Positions 18,657 to 31,614 of a DNA stretch of 64,000 bases are shown in pieces. The stretch is from Polyangiaceae bacterium (GTDB lineage Bacteria > Myxococcota_A > Polyangia > Polyangiales > Polyangiaceae): assembly GCA_019637265.1 (NCBI GenBank), contig JAHBVY010000001.1, forward strand, positions 930,001 to 994,000. Reading direction: 5' to 3'. Made by a program: the position numbers and the translations under genes. The stretch's first letter is position 1. Each line of letters starts with the position of its first letter. Below the pieces are notes generated by a model. It saw only the letters and a program-made list of their open reading frames with translations, did not search any database and had not been told where the DNA came from.

Positions 18657-19125
18657 GGGCAAGGGTGCACTGCTCCTCGGTGGCTCCGAGCGACTGTGGC
18701 ACCGTGAGGAGCGCTCTGGATCTACCAACCCCCCGATCCCAATCGCACGGCTCTCGCCTGGGCTCGCCAGGGGGCGCTCGAAGTGGGACACTGGGCCCGT
18801 CACCAAGGATGCCCGACCTCGACCGAATGACCGAATAGTAGACCTCTGTTCAGACTGCTTGTGTGCTCAGTCTTGGCAGTGTACGACCGTGCAGTACCTG
18901 GCATGACCCTACATGACGTTAGGTGTACCCCCGCGGTGCCGTTCGGGCAGCGCTGCAGCCCGTGGATCGCGAGCCACGTCCACGGCTCCCCGTGGGTCGT
19001 TTCAAGGCGCCTTTCGGGTTGGGGGTTGGCTCACGCCGTGAGCCGCGGCGTGCGCTCGCGCATCAGCCGCCAGGTGCCGAGCGCTTCGAAGCGGGGCGCG
19101 CGGTCAGGGCGAGGGTGACAAGAGC
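18657..19125. other. intergenic region upstream of smc
   Basis: No gene seen. The stretch 18830-18920 is less GC-rich than its surroundings and probably holds the smc promoter, but no clear boxes were found. A CCGTGGGTCG half-hairpin lies at 18990 and a G-rich motif copy at 19015. Confidence 0.5.
19015..19032 (-). repeat. dispersed G-rich motif copy upstream of smc
   Basis: Plus strand GGGTTGGGGGTTGGC; the core CCAACCCCCAA reads on the minus strand. About 95 bases before the smc start. Confidence 0.5.
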
Positions 19126-22842
<3,717 letters not shown>

Positions 22843-22924
22843 CAGCGCAAAGTCGACATGACCGAGCTGCAGCTGAGGCGCGAGTCGTTAGTTCAGGCGA
22901 GCTGACTGAGCCGTGGGGTGACTA

Positions 22925-22942
22925 CCCGTCCAACCCCCAACC
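22925..22942 (+). repeat. dispersed CCGTCCAACCCCCAA motif copy
   Basis: ACCCGTCCAACCCCCAACC, between smc and the convergent lamin-tail gene. Confidence 0.7.
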
Positions 22943-23006
22943 GAGACAGAAGCACAACGATGGACCGCACCTCGCTGTGGAGGACGACCCCACCGCGAAC
23001 AGCAGC

Positions 23007-23028
23007 GGGGGCAACCTACGTTGCCCCC
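23007..23028. terminator. bidirectional hairpin between smc and the lamin-tail gene
   Basis: Perfect 9-bp stem GGGGGCAAC/GTTGCCCCC with loop CTAC, between convergent genes and 11 bases from the end of the minus-strand gene. No T-run on either side, so termination is inferred from position and stem strength only. Confidence 0.55.
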
Positions 23029-23038
23029 CTGATGCGCC

Positions 23039-24853
23039 TCAGTTCGTGAAAGGCGTGATGTCCAGCTCGAAGATCGGGTTGGGTCCACCCGGATCGCTCA
23101 CCGCGTCCCACTGGCTCGCCGTGGTGATCGGGCTGAGGTAAGCAGGGAAAGCCAGGCCGCTGCGGGCGCCGCTGTAGTTGCAGTTGGGCCCCAGCGCGGG
23201 GATCTCCACGAAAGCGGCGGCCAGCTCCGGCGGGAGCTCCGTCTGGTGACTGCTGCTCGCGCCGTCCACGAAGCCCACGTCGGTGGCGCAGGAGAGCGCG
23301 AACAAGAACCAGGGGGCCGCGGCGGTCCCCTGGTAGGCGAGGATCTGATCGCCGCTCGTAGAGAAGTTCGTCGTGTTGCGGAGCACGCTCACGTCAGGAG
23401 AGCTGGCGGTCAGCCCGTTGACCCGCACCACCGTCCCCGCGGGGATGAGCTGATTCAAAATCACCTGCGCGGTGCCCTCGCTGCTCGCGAGCCCCGTGGC
23501 CGCGTTCCAGCGGTTGTCGGTGAAGAGGATCTCGGTGCCGGGCCCCACGTCCACCAGGAAGCCGAACGCGAAGTGATCGGGGTCCTGGGTGCGCATGCCA
23601 GTGAGCACCAGCTGACCCGGCTTCAGGGTGTTGGCGACGCAGGTGTTGCGCCCGAGGTTGGTGAAGGTGTCCTGAGGCAGCTCCTCCCACTCGAGGGAGG
23701 GGTTGGTGAAGCCTGCGGGGTTGCCCTGGGTCACGCTGCACTTGCGGAGCAGGGTCCTGTCCGAGGTCCTGACCCCACCGCCTATCCATGCGGCGCCTGG
23801 ATCCTGGCCGATGGTGCCGAACACGTCGTGCACCTGACCATTGCAGACGAGCTCGAGGGCATCGTCGCCGTTGAAGTTGGCTACGACGGCTGACACCTGG
23901 TCACAGAGGCCGCCTCCGCCAATGTTCGCCGCGCGGCACAGGGTGTAGACCTCTCCGGTCCCTAGGGTCCCGCTGAGGGTGGCCGGTGTGTCTGGCGTGG
24001 AGCTACCGTTGACGTAGATCCGCACCTGACACTCACTGAGGTCCTGCGGCGGGCCCGCGTTGTAGATCTCGAGCGCCTTGTTGTTGGTGCCCGAGCCCTC
24101 GATGTACTCGCTGAAATAGAGGTTAGGGGTGACCGGCCCGGTGCCGCCGGTGCCACCTGCGCCGCCCACGCCACCGGCACCACCCGCGGCACCCCCAACG
24201 CCACCTGTGCCCGCCGTGGAACCACCGACGCCACCGGCGCCACCCGTGGAACCGCCCGTGCCACCCGTCGAGCCGCCGACGCCACCCGTCGAGCCGCCCA
24301 CGCCACCAGCCCCACCCGTCGAGCCACCCACGCCGCCAGCACCCGCCGTCGTGGAGCCACCCACACCACCGGCGCCAGCCGTGGAGCCACCCACACCGCC
24401 AACACCAGCCGTGGAACCGCCCACGCCGCCAGCGCCGGCCGCGGAACCACCCACGCCGCCAGCGCCGCCCGTGGAGCCACCCACACCGCCAACACCAGCC
24501 GTGGAGCCGCCCACGCCACCAGCGCCGGCCGTGGAGCCACCCACACCGCCGACACCCGCCGTGGAGCCGCCCACTCCGCCCGTAGAACCGCCGACTCCCC
24601 CGCTGCCACCCACGGCGCCCACGCCGGCGCTGCCGCCGAACGCACCAACCCCCGCGGTGCCGCCGAAGGCGCCGTTGCCCCCGGTCGCTGCGGTGCCGCC
24701 CGTGGCCGCGCTACCGCCGCTACCAGCCACACCAGCGCTGCCGCCGCTGCCTGGCTTCTTGTCGTCGTCATCGCCACCACAGGCGATCGTGAGGAGCGGC
24801 GCGCAGAGCACCAAGGCGGAGTAGGTTCGGAGCGGACGTAGGTAGGAAGCCAT
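23039..24853 (-). CDS. lamin-tail-domain lipoprotein with Gly-rich repeat stalk
   Basis: A 604-residue exported protein. The ATG at 24853 opens a signal peptide ending in a lipobox (TIAC) and an acidic DDDDKK. Residues ~35-235 are GGVGGSTAGAGG-type repeats. A lamin-tail (LTD) domain follows (LYFSEYIEGSGTNNKALEIY, DALELVCNGQVHDVFG), then a second beta-rich domain (FGFLVDVGPGTEILFTDN, LIPAGTVVRVNG) of the kind often paired with LTD in secreted proteins. It should sit on the cell surface; LTD domains in bacteria are linked to secreted nucleases and surface proteins, but no catalytic domain is seen here. Confidence 0.88.
   Translation of the reverse strand: MASYLRPLRTYSALVLCAPLLTIACGGDDDDKKPGSGGSAGVAGSGGSAATGGTAATGGNGAFGGTAGVGAFGGSAGVGAVGGSGGVGGSTGGVGGSTAGVGGVGGSTAGAGGVGGSTAGVGGVGGSTGGAGGVGGSAAGAGGVGGSTAGVGGVGGSTAGAGGVGGSTTAGAGGVGGSTGGAGGVGGSTGGVGGSTGGTGGSTGGAGGVGGSTAGTGGVGGAAGGAGGVGGAGGTGGTGPVTPNLYFSEYIEGSGTNNKALEIYNAGPPQDLSECQVRIYVNGSSTPDTPATLSGTLGTGEVYTLCRAANIGGGGLCDQVSAVVANFNGDDALELVCNGQVHDVFGTIGQDPGAAWIGGGVRTSDRTLLRKCSVTQGNPAGFTNPSLEWEELPQDTFTNLGRNTCVANTLKPGQLVLTGMRTQDPDHFAFGFLVDVGPGTEILFTDNRWNAATGLASSEGTAQVILNQLIPAGTVVRVNGLTASSPDVSVLRNTTNFSTSGDQILAYQGTAAAPWFLFALSCATDVGFVDGASSSHQTELPPELAAAFVEIPALGPNCNYSGARSGLAFPAYLSPITTASQWDAVSDPGGPNPIFELDITPFTN
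24130..24750. repeat. tandem repeats encoding GGVGGST(A/G) stalk
   Basis: Units of about 30 bases with many synonymous third-position changes encode GGVGGSTAGA; Val/Ser/Ala replace Pro/Thr of the stalk near 6.6-7.1 kb. Confidence 0.85.
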
Positions 24854-25037
24854 GGGGGCGCAGGGTACGGCCCCTGCCCTGCCCACGCAACGACGCACAG
24901 CGGCGTGGCGGCAGATGTCCCCGCGCTGTCACGAGATCCTGACTCATACCCGCTGAGGGCAGCCTCGGGTTGCCGCCAGGCGGACGGGGAAACCGCCCAA
25001 CGCGCGAGCGCTGCTCGAGGCGCGCCCGCCGCCTGTC

Positions 25038-28000
25038 TCAATGGAAGTCGCGAGAGCGCACCCCCAGCTCACCCGGCGGCTCGAGCCGCGCAAGGTGTGT
25101 GACCACGACGTGGAGCACCGGCACGGGCGCCTCCTCCACCGCGAGGCTCGCCGCGTGCGGTGACGAGCTCAGTGGCAGGCGCGGCGCGACCTGACGCTCG
25201 AGCCGCCCGTGGGCCAAGACCAGCATCGCGCTCCGCGCCACCCGTTGGAACCGCTCGAACACCCGGGTGTAGATCACCAGCTGGACGCACCCGAGCTCGT
25301 CTTCCAGCGTCATGAACACCACACCGCTCGCCGTCGCGGGGCGCTGCCGCGACAGGACCAGCCCAGCGACGCTCACCTGGCGCCCCGAGGCCGCGTCCGC
25401 GAGCTGCGCCGAGCTGAGCACCCCCTCCTGCGCGAGGCGCTGGCGCAAGTGGCTCATGGGGTGATCGGTCAGACACAGTGACTTACTGTGGTAGTCGAGC
25501 AAGAGCTGCTCGGCGCGCTTCAAGGGGGGCAATGGCACGGAGGGCTCTCGAACGTCGAGCGCCGCGAACAACCGCCCATGACTCGGCGCCGAGGCGCGCC
25601 ACAGCGCCTGACGCCGCTCGGGCTCCAGCGCCGTGAGCGCCCCCGCGCGCGCCAGCGCGTCCAGCTCGCGCCGCGTGAGCCGAGCGCGCCGCGTGAGCTC
25701 CTCGATCGACCGCGGCGGCGCCTCCGCCCGAGCCTGCGCGATCCGCTCGGCAGAGCCTTCGCCGAGCCCCCGGATCAGGCGCAGCCCCAGGCGAAGCGCG
25801 CGCCGGCGACGCCCACCGCGAGGGCTCGTGACCCAGCCCCCTACCCCTGGGATCCGCCGCGCGATTTCGTCCGCACCACTGACTCGATCGACTGAAGCGC
25901 CACCCGGCGCCTCGTCGGCCCACTCGAGGCTGCTGTCCCACTGGCTCCGCAGCGCACACACATCCCGCACCTCGACCCCGTGCTCCGCCGCGTCGCGCAC
26001 GATGCTGGCCACCGAGTAGAAGCCGAGCGGCTGTGAGTTCAGCAACGCACAGGCAAAATGCGCGGGGAAATACGCCTTCTGCCAGGCGGAGGCGTACACG
26101 ATGAGCGCGAAGGAGGCCGCGTGCGACTCCGGGAAGCCGTAGTCACCGAAGCCTTGGATCTGCTTGAACAGCGCCTCACCGAAGCGCGCGTCGATCCCCC
26201 GCGCCATGAACCCCGCGAGCAGCCTCTCCCGATGACGGAGCAGGTTACCCGAGCGCTTCCAAGCGGCCATGTCACGCCGCAGCTGATCCGCCTCCCCAGC
26301 GCCGTACCCCGCGCAGGTGATCGCGATCTGCATCACCTGCTCCTGGAACAACGGCACCCCGAGGGTGCGCTGCAGGATCGGCCACAGCGCGGGGTGAGGG
26401 ACGCGCGCCGCCTCCTCGCCGCTGCGGCGGCGCAGGTAAGGGTGCACCATCCCGCCTTGGATCGGCCCCGGCCGCACCAGGGCCACCTCGATCACGAGGT
26501 CGTAGAAGCAGCGCGGGCGGAGCCGAGGCAGCATCGCCCGCTGCGCGCGGCTCTCCACCTGGAACACCCCTACAGTATCCGCACGGGAAATCATGGCGTA
26601 GACCGCCGGATCTTCCGGGGGGATCTGGGTGATGGCGCGGAGCGGATCCCAAACGTCAGTTATCATGTCCATGAGGGCGGCTGGGGAGGCATGAGCCGAA
26701 GCGCGCACCCCGGGCTCCACGTCAGGCAGTTCGAAGCCACAGCCGAGCCGCGGCGCGCGAGGATCCGGCGCGCACGCGGGTAGTCCGCCATCCTCATCGA
26801 TCAGCAAGAGCGCCTTACGGATCGCCGTGAGCATCCCCAGGCCGAGCACGTCGATCTTGAAGAAGCCCAGGATCTCGAGATCGTCTTTGTCCCAGGGGAT
26901 CACCGTGCGCCCCTCCATGCGCGCCGGCTCGATCGGCGCCACCTGATCGAGCGGAGCGTCCGAGAGCACGAAGCCCCCCACGTGGATCGACAAGTGCCGC
27001 GGGAAGCCCTCGAGCGCCATCGCGACGCTCACCACCTGCGAGAGGCGCGCGTCGTTCGGGTCGAAGCCATGAGCGCGGAGGCGCTGGGGCACGGCGGCCG
27101 CGCTCTCCCACTGGGTCAGGGCGGCGCTCAGCTGGTCCACCTGCGCGAGGCTGAGCCCAAACACCCGCCCCACGTCGCGCAGCGCGCTCTTGCCGCGATA
27201 GCGGATCACCTCGGAGACCATCGCCGCCCGCCCGCGGCCGTAGCGCGCGTAGATGTCCTGGATCACCTCCTCGCGCCGCTCGTGCTCGAAGTCGATGTCG
27301 ATGTCCGGCGGCTCGGCGCGCTCCTCGCTGAGGAAGCGCTCGAACAAGAGCTCGCTCCGCGCCGGATCCACCGCGGTGATGCCGAGCGCGTAGCACACCG
27401 CGCTGTTGGCCGCGCTCCCTCGCCCCTGACACAAAATCTTCCGGGCACGCGCCAGCTCCACCACCTCCCAGGTGCTGAGGAAGTACGGAGCCACCCGCAT
27501 GCGCTCGATCAGAGACAATTCCTTGCGGATTTGTTCGTCGACCTGCATCGGGATCCCCTCCGGGTAGCGCCGCCTGGCTCCTTCCCAGGTGAGCCGCCAC
27601 AAGCGCTGATCGGCCGACTCGCCCGGGGCGAGCGCGCAGGGGAACTGATAATCCAGCTCCGCCAAGCTGAACGACAACGCGCGCGCGAACTTGGATGTGG
27701 CGTCGACCCACGCCGGCTCGTCCGCGAACCGCGCGCGCATCGCCGCCTCCGAGCGGAGCGCCTCGGCGTTCACGCTGAGCCAGGTCCCCGCTCGATCCAA
27801 GGTGAGCTTCCGCCTGACGCACTCGAGCACGTCGGCGACTCGGCGAAGTGAAGGGTGGTGGTAGCGCGGCCGCGCGCTGGCGATTGGAGTGAAGCCATGC
27901 TCCTCTGCCAAGCTCCTCCCCAGCTGCTCCCGCGCGCGATCGTAGCCATCCAAACGACGCACCTGCGCCACCGCGATGCGCCGCGCTTCGGGGTCGCTCG

Positions 28001-28577
28001 CACGCGCGTCGTACGCCTCCGCGAGCGCGCTCAGCTGCTCAGGACGGAGCTCGACGCGCCGCGGCTCGCCTGGACGCGGCTGCTCCGGCACCGGGAGCAC
28101 CAGCCGCAGCCCCGCGGCGTGCTCCAAGAGCCAGCTCAGCTCCACCGCCGCCTCCCCCTTCGGCTGGTCCGCGTGCCCCCGCGTCAGCAGCCGACACAGG
28201 TTGGTGTAGCCGCGATGATCTTCGACCAGGCAGTACACCGTGGGGAGCTCGAGCGACCCGGCGCTCAGCGCACGCCCCAAGGCCTCACGCTGCGTTTTTT
28301 GGGGGTTTGGCAGCGCGCTTCGGTGCAGCGTGGAGCCTGTCGGAGCGGAGTCACCGCGCGCCCCTGGGTTCACGCTCAGCTCCGCGCCCACGATCACCCG
28401 CTGCCCCAGCTCGCGCCCTCGTTGAAAGCTGCGCGCCGCGCCGTACAGCCCATTCCAATCGCAGATGGCGATCGCCTCGAGCCCCAGCTCCGCGGCGCGC
28501 GTCACCAGCTGCTCCGGGTGCGAAGCTCCCCGCAAAAATGAGAAATTCGAGCGCGCGAGCAGCTCCACGAACCCCAT
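25038..28577 (-). CDS. dnaE2: error-prone DNA polymerase III alpha subunit (DnaE2/ImuC)
   Basis: A 1179-residue C-family polymerase used for damage-induced mutagenesis. PHP domain at the N-terminus (NFSFLRGASHPEQLV, AICDWNGLYG), polymerase core with catalytic acids in PPDIDIDFEHERREEV, and a C-terminal helix-hairpin-helix and OB region (VSVAGLVLSRQRPATASGVV). Third gene of imuA-imuB-dnaE2, 14 bases after imuB. About residues 73-110 carry an extra segment absent from the usual sequence between the PHP motifs and VYCLVEDHRGY; part of it (SALPNPQKT) is encoded by a copy of the dispersed motif. Confidence 0.95.
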   Translation of the reverse strand: MGFVELLARSNFSFLRGASHPEQLVTRAAELGLEAIAICDWNGLYGAARSFQRGRELGQRVIVGAELSVNPGARGDSAPTGSTLHRSALPNPQKTQREALGRALSAGSLELPTVYCLVEDHRGYTNLCRLLTRGHADQPKGEAAVELSWLLEHAAGLRLVLPVPEQPRPGEPRRVELRPEQLSALAEAYDARASDPEARRIAVAQVRRLDGYDRAREQLGRSLAEEHGFTPIASARPRYHHPSLRRVADVLECVRRKLTLDRAGTWLSVNAEALRSEAAMRARFADEPAWVDATSKFARALSFSLAELDYQFPCALAPGESADQRLWRLTWEGARRRYPEGIPMQVDEQIRKELSLIERMRVAPYFLSTWEVVELARARKILCQGRGSAANSAVCYALGITAVDPARSELLFERFLSEERAEPPDIDIDFEHERREEVIQDIYARYGRGRAAMVSEVIRYRGKSALRDVGRVFGLSLAQVDQLSAALTQWESAAAVPQRLRAHGFDPNDARLSQVVSVAMALEGFPRHLSIHVGGFVLSDAPLDQVAPIEPARMEGRTVIPWDKDDLEILGFFKIDVLGLGMLTAIRKALLLIDEDGGLPACAPDPRAPRLGCGFELPDVEPGVRASAHASPAALMDMITDVWDPLRAITQIPPEDPAVYAMISRADTVGVFQVESRAQRAMLPRLRPRCFYDLVIEVALVRPGPIQGGMVHPYLRRRSGEEAARVPHPALWPILQRTLGVPLFQEQVMQIAITCAGYGAGEADQLRRDMAAWKRSGNLLRHRERLLAGFMARGIDARFGEALFKQIQGFGDYGFPESHAASFALIVYASAWQKAYFPAHFACALLNSQPLGFYSVASIVRDAAEHGVEVRDVCALRSQWDSSLEWADEAPGGASVDRVSGADEIARRIPGVGGWVTSPRGGRRRRALRLGLRLIRGLGEGSAERIAQARAEAPPRSIEELTRRARLTRRELDALARAGALTALEPERRQALWRASAPSHGRLFAALDVREPSVPLPPLKRAEQLLLDYHSKSLCLTDHPMSHLRQRLAQEGVLSSAQLADAASGRQVSVAGLVLSRQRPATASGVVFMTLEDELGCVQLVIYTRVFERFQRVARSAMLVLAHGRLERQVAPRLPLSSSPHAASLAVEEAPVPVLHVVVTHLARLEPPGELGVRSRDFH
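28292..28316 (-). repeat. dispersed motif copy inside dnaE2
   Basis: On the minus strand CGCTGCCAAACCCCCAAAA then AACGC, in frame, encoding LPNPQKT (dnaE2 residues 89-95). Confidence 0.75.
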
Positions 28578-28591
28578 CGTCCGGCCCGCTG

Positions 28592-30538
28592 CTAGTCGTA
28601 CACGCCCTGCAAGAAGCGCCCGCCGCTCTGGCGATCCACGAACGCCAAGGCCTCGAAGCTGGCGCGCTCCCCTGGCTCCGACAGGCTCTCCAGCGTGAGG
28701 CGCCAGTAGTCCCGCGAGACGGGCGCCTCACTCCACCACTCCACGCCTTCGAGCCGCGACTCGAGGCGCGCCTCCGCCACACGGTACAGCCGGCGCCCCA
28801 TGCTCAGCGTCGCGCCGCGCTCGAACGGCGGGCGCGGCGGCGCGGCCGGTACCTGACCCCGCGGGGAGATCCGCCGCAGCACACCACCCAGCTCGACGGG
28901 GCGCTGGAACAGCCGCGTGGGCAGCTCGAAGGCGGACAGCGGTGGACCGTAGGGCAAGAGCAGCGACGCCTCACGCCGCGACCGCGCGCGCCCGGCTCTG
29001 GGAGACGATTCGGCGCTGCGTCCTCGCCGTGGGCTCACCGCGACCAAGCGACTCTGCGCCTCCAGCCGGTGCCCATCCACCCGCTCGAGCACCCCCACCC
29101 GCTCCTCCCCCAGATCCGCCTCGAGCTCCGCGATCAGCACCGGCAGACGCTCGGCAGGATCCACCTGCCCCTCGGCGCCGCTCCGCCCCAGCTCGAGCTG
29201 CGGGAGCTGTGCGCGGGTGATGCTCGGCGCCTTCAGCACCAAGCCGATGCTCGGCGCCGCGAGGCGCAGGGTAGCGAGGCGCGCCGTCAGCACCCGCAGC
29301 AGATCGGCCTCGCGCCAGAGCGGCGCCGCGAGCTCGAAGCGATGACTCGCGGTGGGCTTCAGCTCACGCAGGCGCGCGACCGCGCGGTCATACAAGATGA
29401 CCAACTCGAGCTGCTGAGCCGCCGCGCAGCGCCCCCACAAGCGCGAGCTGAGGCGCGCGACCAAGCCGCGCAGCGCGAACTTCAGCGGCTCCAAACCATC
29501 CAACGCCTCTTCCCAGCTGCTCTGCTCCACCAGCCGCTCCTCGGGCTGGTAGGCGACGAGCGGCTCACGATCGGTACCCCGGCACAGCTCCAAGATCTGC
29601 CGCGCGCTCGGGCCCAGGCGGCTCTGCGCGAGCTCGGGCGGCAGCGCCGCGATCGCCGCGACCGTGTGCAACCCCAGGCGCGAGAGGCTCCCGAGCCGCT
29701 CCCGATCGAGGGGCAGCGCCGCGATGGGCAACGCCGCGAGCCGCGCCTGCTGCTCCTCTGGTGACACCACGGCGAGCCCCTCACGCGACAGCCGCCCCCA
29801 GCGCGCGATCGCCTGCGCCGCCCGCGGCCCCCCGGCGATCACCACGCGCGCCGCGCGCCCGCCCGAGCCGGGCGAGGCCTGCCGCACGCGATCGGCCAGG
29901 CTCATGGCGAGCAGCTCCTCCCCGCCGAACAGCCGAGCCGCGCCCGTGGTGTCCACCCACACGGTGTCCGGCGCCTGATAGCCCACCGTCGCCCCGAACC
30001 CGAGCGCCACCTCTGCCAGGCGCTGGAGCTCCCGCGTGACGCGCCGCGCGGGCAGCGCCTGGACCCGCAGCTCCGAGACCAGCGCGCGCGCCTCGGCCAG
30101 GCGCTGGCCGGGCCGCACCCCGAAGCGCTCCGCCTCCCCGTTCACGGCGCTGAGGAGCGCGCTCGCAGGCAGCTCGGCCGTGCGCTCATCTTCCTCCAAC
30201 ACCACCGCGAAGGGCTGGCGCATGAGCTCACGGATGGGCGTGGGCGCCATGCCCCGACAGCCCATTTCCTCACGGAACCAATCCGCCCCCAGCTCGACCA
30301 AGAGCTCCGGGAGCACCAGCGCCGCCACGCGCCGCGCGCCGACAGCGGTTGCCATTTCATCAGTATGGATGATGACAGAGCGACCATCGGCTTCAGGCGC
30401 CGATGCGTTAGCCTCACTGACGACAGGCTCAGGCGCTGCGGCTGCCACTATATCAGTATGACTGACCATTGGCTCAGCCGCCGCGGTGACTAGGCTATCA
30501 GCCTCACTGACGATGGGCTCAGGCGCTGCGACGCTCAT
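28592..30538 (-). CDS. imuB: ImuB, inactive Y-family polymerase-like mutasome adaptor
   Basis: A 648-residue Y-family-like protein. The ATG at 30538 is chosen because GGAGG stands 6 bases before it and it overlaps the imuA stop by 20 bases. The polymerase-like region starts at VAALVLPELLVELG where active enzymes have an acidic DxD strand, so it probably lacks polymerase activity, as known for ImuB. It should link the beta clamp, ImuA and DnaE2. The first ~55 residues are an unusual Ala/Pro/Glu/Val/Ser repeat (APEPIVSEA, AEPMVSHTD, APEPVVSEA) not part of the family. Confidence 0.9.
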   Translation of the reverse strand: MSVAAPEPIVSEADSLVTAAAEPMVSHTDIVAAAAPEPVVSEANASAPEADGRSVIIHTDEMATAVGARRVAALVLPELLVELGADWFREEMGCRGMAPTPIRELMRQPFAVVLEEDERTAELPASALLSAVNGEAERFGVRPGQRLAEARALVSELRVQALPARRVTRELQRLAEVALGFGATVGYQAPDTVWVDTTGAARLFGGEELLAMSLADRVRQASPGSGGRAARVVIAGGPRAAQAIARWGRLSREGLAVVSPEEQQARLAALPIAALPLDRERLGSLSRLGLHTVAAIAALPPELAQSRLGPSARQILELCRGTDREPLVAYQPEERLVEQSSWEEALDGLEPLKFALRGLVARLSSRLWGRCAAAQQLELVILYDRAVARLRELKPTASHRFELAAPLWREADLLRVLTARLATLRLAAPSIGLVLKAPSITRAQLPQLELGRSGAEGQVDPAERLPVLIAELEADLGEERVGVLERVDGHRLEAQSRLVAVSPRRGRSAESSPRAGRARSRREASLLLPYGPPLSAFELPTRLFQRPVELGGVLRRISPRGQVPAAPPRPPFERGATLSMGRRLYRVAEARLESRLEGVEWWSEAPVSRDYWRLTLESLSEPGERASFEALAFVDRQSGGRFLQGVYD

Positions 30539-31433
30539 CGGTGACCTCCAGCTCTTCATCGGCTCCACCACTCAAGAGCGCGCGGGCGCGCACCAGGGCC
30601 GACCCGGTGCCCTGCGCGCCCACTTGCCGCCCGTAGCGATCTTTCTCGAGCTTCACGGAGACCACCCCGGCGCGCTGCCGCAGCTCGAAGCGCTGCGCGA
30701 CGGGCAGCGGCGCGCGGCGCGTGGTGCTGGCGTCCGTGAGGAGCAGCACCGTCGTGTCCCCCCGCTCCGCCGCCAGCGCCAAGCGGCGCACCACCCGCCC
30801 GAGCCCGCCGAGCGGGATGTCCAGCGGCTGCGCCGCCGTCCCCACCCAATCCACCACCACGAGCGAGAACACCTGCGACTCCACCAGCTTGACGGCGGCG
30901 CGGTGCACCGCCTCCACCTGGGGCTGCACCACGAGCAGCCGATCGAGGGACACCCCCGAGCGCGCGACCGCCGGCGCGAACAATGACGCCGTGGGGTCCA
31001 CGAAGGCACACCACGCGCGCTCGCCCGCCGCCCCCTGCAGCGCCTCGGAACCCTGCAGCGCTTTGAGACCCTGCAGCGCCTCGAGACCCCGCGCCGCCTC
31101 GGAACCCCGCGGCCGCTGTGCCTCACGGCACGCCGCGAGCGCCACGCTGGTCCCCAGCGCCACGCCGCTCTGCGCGAGCTCCACCACCGCCCCCGCGGGG
31201 AAGCCACCATCGGGGAGCCAGGCGTCGAGCGGCAAGCCGAGAGGCCGCGCAGCGCGCTCGTTCGGCCGCAAGACCGAAGCGCGAACGCCGGGCAGCGCCG
31301 CATCGCTGCCGCCGGGCTGAGCGAGGTAAACGGAGCGAGGGAGTCGAGCCAAGAGGGTCGCTGGGAGCGCCATACTGAACATCATAACAGCACTGAACGC
31401 GCGCGCCAGGGGTGCTCGCTGACGGTAGGACAA
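30519..31433 (-). CDS. imuA: ImuA, RecA-like mutasome protein
   Basis: A 304-residue protein of the SulA/RecA-like ImuA family, first gene of the mutagenesis cassette. Recognisable parts: LGLPLDAWLPDGGFPAGAVVEL (target-recognition start), LFAPAVARSGVSLDRLLVVQP and FSLVVVDWVG (Walker-B-like). The TTG at 31433 is used because GGGAGGTGA lies just upstream; ATG codons at 31385 and 31373 are alternatives. Residues ~110-135 are an in-frame 18-bp tandem repeat (GLEALQGLKALQGSEALQG) within the otherwise conserved domain. Confidence 0.85.
   Translation of the reverse strand: MSYRQRAPLARAFSAVMMFSMALPATLLARLPRSVYLAQPGGSDAALPGVRASVLRPNERAARPLGLPLDAWLPDGGFPAGAVVELAQSGVALGTSVALAACREAQRPRGSEAARGLEALQGLKALQGSEALQGAAGERAWCAFVDPTASLFAPAVARSGVSLDRLLVVQPQVEAVHRAAVKLVESQVFSLVVVDWVGTAAQPLDIPLGGLGRVVRRLALAAERGDTTVLLLTDASTTRRAPLPVAQRFELRQRAGVVSVKLEKDRYGRQVGAQGTGSALVRARALLSGGADEELEVTDERRSA
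31374..31398 (-). promoter_or_regulatory. possible LexA-type sites near the imuA start
   Basis: Two direct copies of GTTCAGT (minus strand) 18 bases apart. Myxobacterial LexA boxes are reported to end in GTTCAG, but the rest of each site matches only partly, and both lie inside the frame if TTG 31433 is the start. Confidence 0.3.
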
Positions 31434-31466
31434 ACAATGTCACCTCCCGCTCGACACCTCACGGCT

Positions 31467-31489
31467 CGGTGCCGTCCAACCCCCAAACC
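31467..31489 (+). repeat. dispersed CCGTCCAACCCCCAA motif copy
   Basis: CGGTGCCGTCCAACCCCC then AAACC; identical over 23 bases to 7535-7557. It lies between the divergent imuA and lipoprotein genes. Confidence 0.8.
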
Positions 31490-31614
31490 TGCCCTGAAAC
31501 CCGGACAACTCGTCGCTTGGTGGCGTGCTTCTCGGCTCAGCCCCGACACGTCGAGCGCCCCCCCGCCACTGAAACCATCGCGCCACCTGCCCCGCCCCAG
31601 GCTATGCTCCCCCG

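Noticed and set aside
18209-18838. 209-codon frame running through the tandem repeat array
   Set aside because: Unit lengths are not all multiples of three, no start signal, no conserved protein pattern; hairpin pairing explains the array better.
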